Shown one piece after another: positions 5,617 to 6,853 of a stretch of DNA of 6,853 nt. The position numbers and the translations under genes were made by a program. How positions within the stretch are numbered: the stretch's first letter is position 1; each line of letters begins with the position of its first letter. The notes under the pieces were generated by a model, which made no database searches, was not told where the DNA came from, and saw only the letters and a list, made by a program, of their open reading frames with translations. This DNA comes from an uncultured Oscillibacter sp. (GTDB taxonomy: Bacteria > Bacillota > Clostridia > Oscillospirales > Oscillospiraceae). The DNA is taken from NCBI GenBank assembly GCA_900544105.1, contig UQUC01000092.1:1-6853 (forward strand), read 5' to 3'.

Positions 5617-5671
5617 ACTAAACGTACCATACATTTGATATATTCCATTACGGAGAGGAAGCTGTGTTTAT

Positions 5672-6682
5672 ATGAGCATCAAAGTCGGCATCAATGGTTT
5701 TGGCCGCATCGGCCGCATGGTCCTGCGCTGCAGCCTGCAGCACCCCGAGATCGAGATCGTGGGCATCAACGACCTGTGTCCCGCCGATTACCTGGCCTAT
5801 ATGCTGAAGTATGACACCATGCACGGCAGGATCAATGCCCAGGTGTCCTCCGGCGATAATTCCATCATCGTGGACGGCCACGTGATTCCCGTGTACGCCG
5901 AGCGTGACCCCGCCAACCTGCCCTGGAAGGAGATCGGCGCGGAGTACGTCATCGAGTCCACCGGCCTGTTCCTGACCAAGGACAAGGCCAAGGGCCATAT
6001 CGAGGCCGGCGCCAAGCATGTGGTCATGTCCGCCCCCTCCAAGGACGACACCCCCATGTTCGTTATGGGCGTGAACCAGGACAGCTACACCTCCGATATG
6101 ACCTTCGTGTCCAACGCCAGCTGCACCACCAACTGCCTGGCCCCCATTGCCAAGGTGCTGCACGATAACTTCGGCATTGCCGACGGCCTGATGACCACCG
6201 TTCACTCCACCACCGCCACCCAGAAAACCGTGGACGGTGTGTCCGTGAAGGATTGGCGGGGCGGCCGCGCCGCTTCCGGCAACATCATCCCCAGCTCCAC
6301 CGGCGCCGCCAAGGCCGTGGGCAAGGTGATCCCCAGCCTGAACGGCAAGCTCACCGGTATGTCCATGCGCGTGCCCACCCTGGACGTGTCCGTGGTGGAC
6401 CTGACTGTAAACCTGGAGAAGCCCGCCAGCTATGACGAGATCTGCGAGGCCATGAAGAAGGCCGCCGAGGGCCAGCTGAAGGGCATTCTGGATTACACCG
6501 ACGAGCCCGTGGTGTCCTCCGACTTCCTGGGCAACACCCACACCTCTATTTTCGACGCCAAGGCCGGTATCGCCCTGACCGACACCTTCGTGAAGGTGGT
6601 CTCCTGGTACGATAACGAGATCGGCTATTCCGATAAGATCCTGTGCCTGATTGAGCACATGTATTCCGTGGATCACAAGTAA
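5672..6682 (+). CDS. gap: Glyceraldehyde-3-phosphate dehydrogenase, type I
   Basis: GAPDH oxidises and phosphorylates glyceraldehyde-3-phosphate to 1,3-bisphosphoglycerate with NAD+ in cytoplasmic glycolysis, acting as a homotetramer. The 336-residue length is standard. The NAD-binding start VGINGFGRIGR is at 5-15, and D34 in GINDLC points to NAD rather than NADP. The active site SNASCTTNCLAPIAKVL gives the nucleophile C151, with the partner H178 in TTVHSTTATQKTVDG. The C-terminal SWYDNEIGYS is also present. A GGAGAGG ribosome site sits about 13 nt before the ATG, longer than usual, with no better start. It stands alone between a strong promoter and a strong terminator, divergent from the kinase/mnmA operon, with no other glycolytic gene in view. 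Codon use is strongly biased to C or G in third positions, as expected for high expression. Confidence 0.98.
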   Translation: MSIKVGINGFGRIGRMVLRCSLQHPEIEIVGINDLCPADYLAYMLKYDTMHGRINAQVSSGDNSIIVDGHVIPVYAERDPANLPWKEIGAEYVIESTGLFLTKDKAKGHIEAGAKHVVMSAPSKDDTPMFVMGVNQDSYTSDMTFVSNASCTTNCLAPIAKVLHDNFGIADGLMTTVHSTTATQKTVDGVSVKDWRGGRAASGNIIPSSTGAAKAVGKVIPSLNGKLTGMSMRVPTLDVSVVDLTVNLEKPASYDEICEAMKKAAEGQLKGILDYTDEPVVSSDFLGNTHTSIFDAKAGIALTDTFVKVVSWYDNEIGYSDKILCLIEHMYSVDHK

Positions 6683-6726
6683 ATCCAGCCAATTTCCCCT
6701 TTTATTGTTTTCCTTCTTTTTGTTCC

Positions 6727-6763
6727 GGAAAAAACGCCGTCCATCCTGGGCGGCGTTTTTTCC
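6727..6763 (+). terminator. Intrinsic terminator of gap
   Basis: A 16-bp stem (6727-6742 with 6748-6763, one G-T wobble) with a 5-nt loop. The G+C core CGCCG/CGGCG is followed by TTTTTT. It is symmetrical, with A6 before the core, so it could work from either side. It lies about 45 bp after the gap stop. Confidence 0.93.
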
Positions 6764-6816
6764 GTTCGGACGCCGGAATACGCAGGGATAAGCCGTCTTC
6801 GGAAAGGAAGATCGTT

Positions 6817-6847
6817 ACGAAAGAAACCCATCAGGGGTGTCTTTCGT
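6817..6847 (+). terminator. Second terminator-like hairpin at window end
   Basis: The arms acgaaaga (6817-6824) and tctttcgt (6840-6847) pair perfectly; inside them ACCC pairs with GGGT after one mismatch. The bases that follow (TTGCAA) give only a short T-run before the window ends. It may be a backup terminator or belong to a gene beyond the edge. Confidence 0.35.
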
Positions 6848-6853
6848 TTGCAA

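Noticed and set aside
5648..6676. Long open frame (342 codons) on the minus strand, antisense to gap
   Set aside because: It mirrors gap almost end to end and its composition (Gly, His, Val, Ala runs) is what strong third-position C/G bias creates on the opposite strand. No domain or ribosome site supports it.

Overview
The window looks like part of a high-G+C Firmicutes genome, most likely a gut Clostridia of the Oscillospiraceae/Ruminococcaceae type (inference). The reasons are G+C-rich codon use in the chromosomal genes, strong AGGAGG ribosome sites, a clostridial-type MnmA with a CCS insert, and mobile-element proteins of the kind common in gut Firmicutes. Two compositional zones meet near 3.4-3.5 kb. 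The left zone (1 to about 3.43 kb) is visibly richer in A+T and made of mobile-element material. The right zone (about 3.49 kb to the end) is G+C-rich and carries housekeeping genes.

Left zone: the window opens inside the 3' part of a large serine recombinase gene (+ strand, ends at 599), closed by a hairpin over its stop codon. Then, all on the minus strand, come two cargo units. The unit nearer the recombinase is a GNAT acetyltransferase (789-1295) with its own promoter. The other is a two-gene unit: a protein with an apparent HicB-like N-terminus and DinB-like C-terminus (2690-3391), then a protein with an HEIIH metallopeptidase-like motif (1883-2677). Each unit runs straight into a nearly identical 104-bp direct repeat (658-761 and 1774-1877, exactly 1116 bp apart, 102/104 identical). 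I read the repeat as containing the first codons of a mobilization gene, mobC. In both copies mobC breaks off after the same codon and runs into the same unrelated tail. A strong stem-loop terminator (1662-1703) separates the two units.

Right zone: a minus-strand pair encodes a small soluble histidine-kinase-like ATPase that lacks the expected phosphoacceptor histidine (4601-5419), followed by mnmA, the tRNA 2-thiouridylase (3493-4557). Divergent from them is gap, glyceraldehyde-3-phosphate dehydrogenase (5672-6682), with a near-consensus promoter and a strong intrinsic terminator. The 252-bp divergent interval holds both promoters. No terminator is evident between mnmA and the foreign genes, so transcription of the kinase/mnmA operon could read through into the cargo. 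I found no tRNA, rRNA or CRISPR array.

The most unusual points are the repeated, identically truncated mobC junction behind two unrelated cargo units, and the degenerate histidine kinase upstream of mnmA. Both are sequence observations with inferred meaning.
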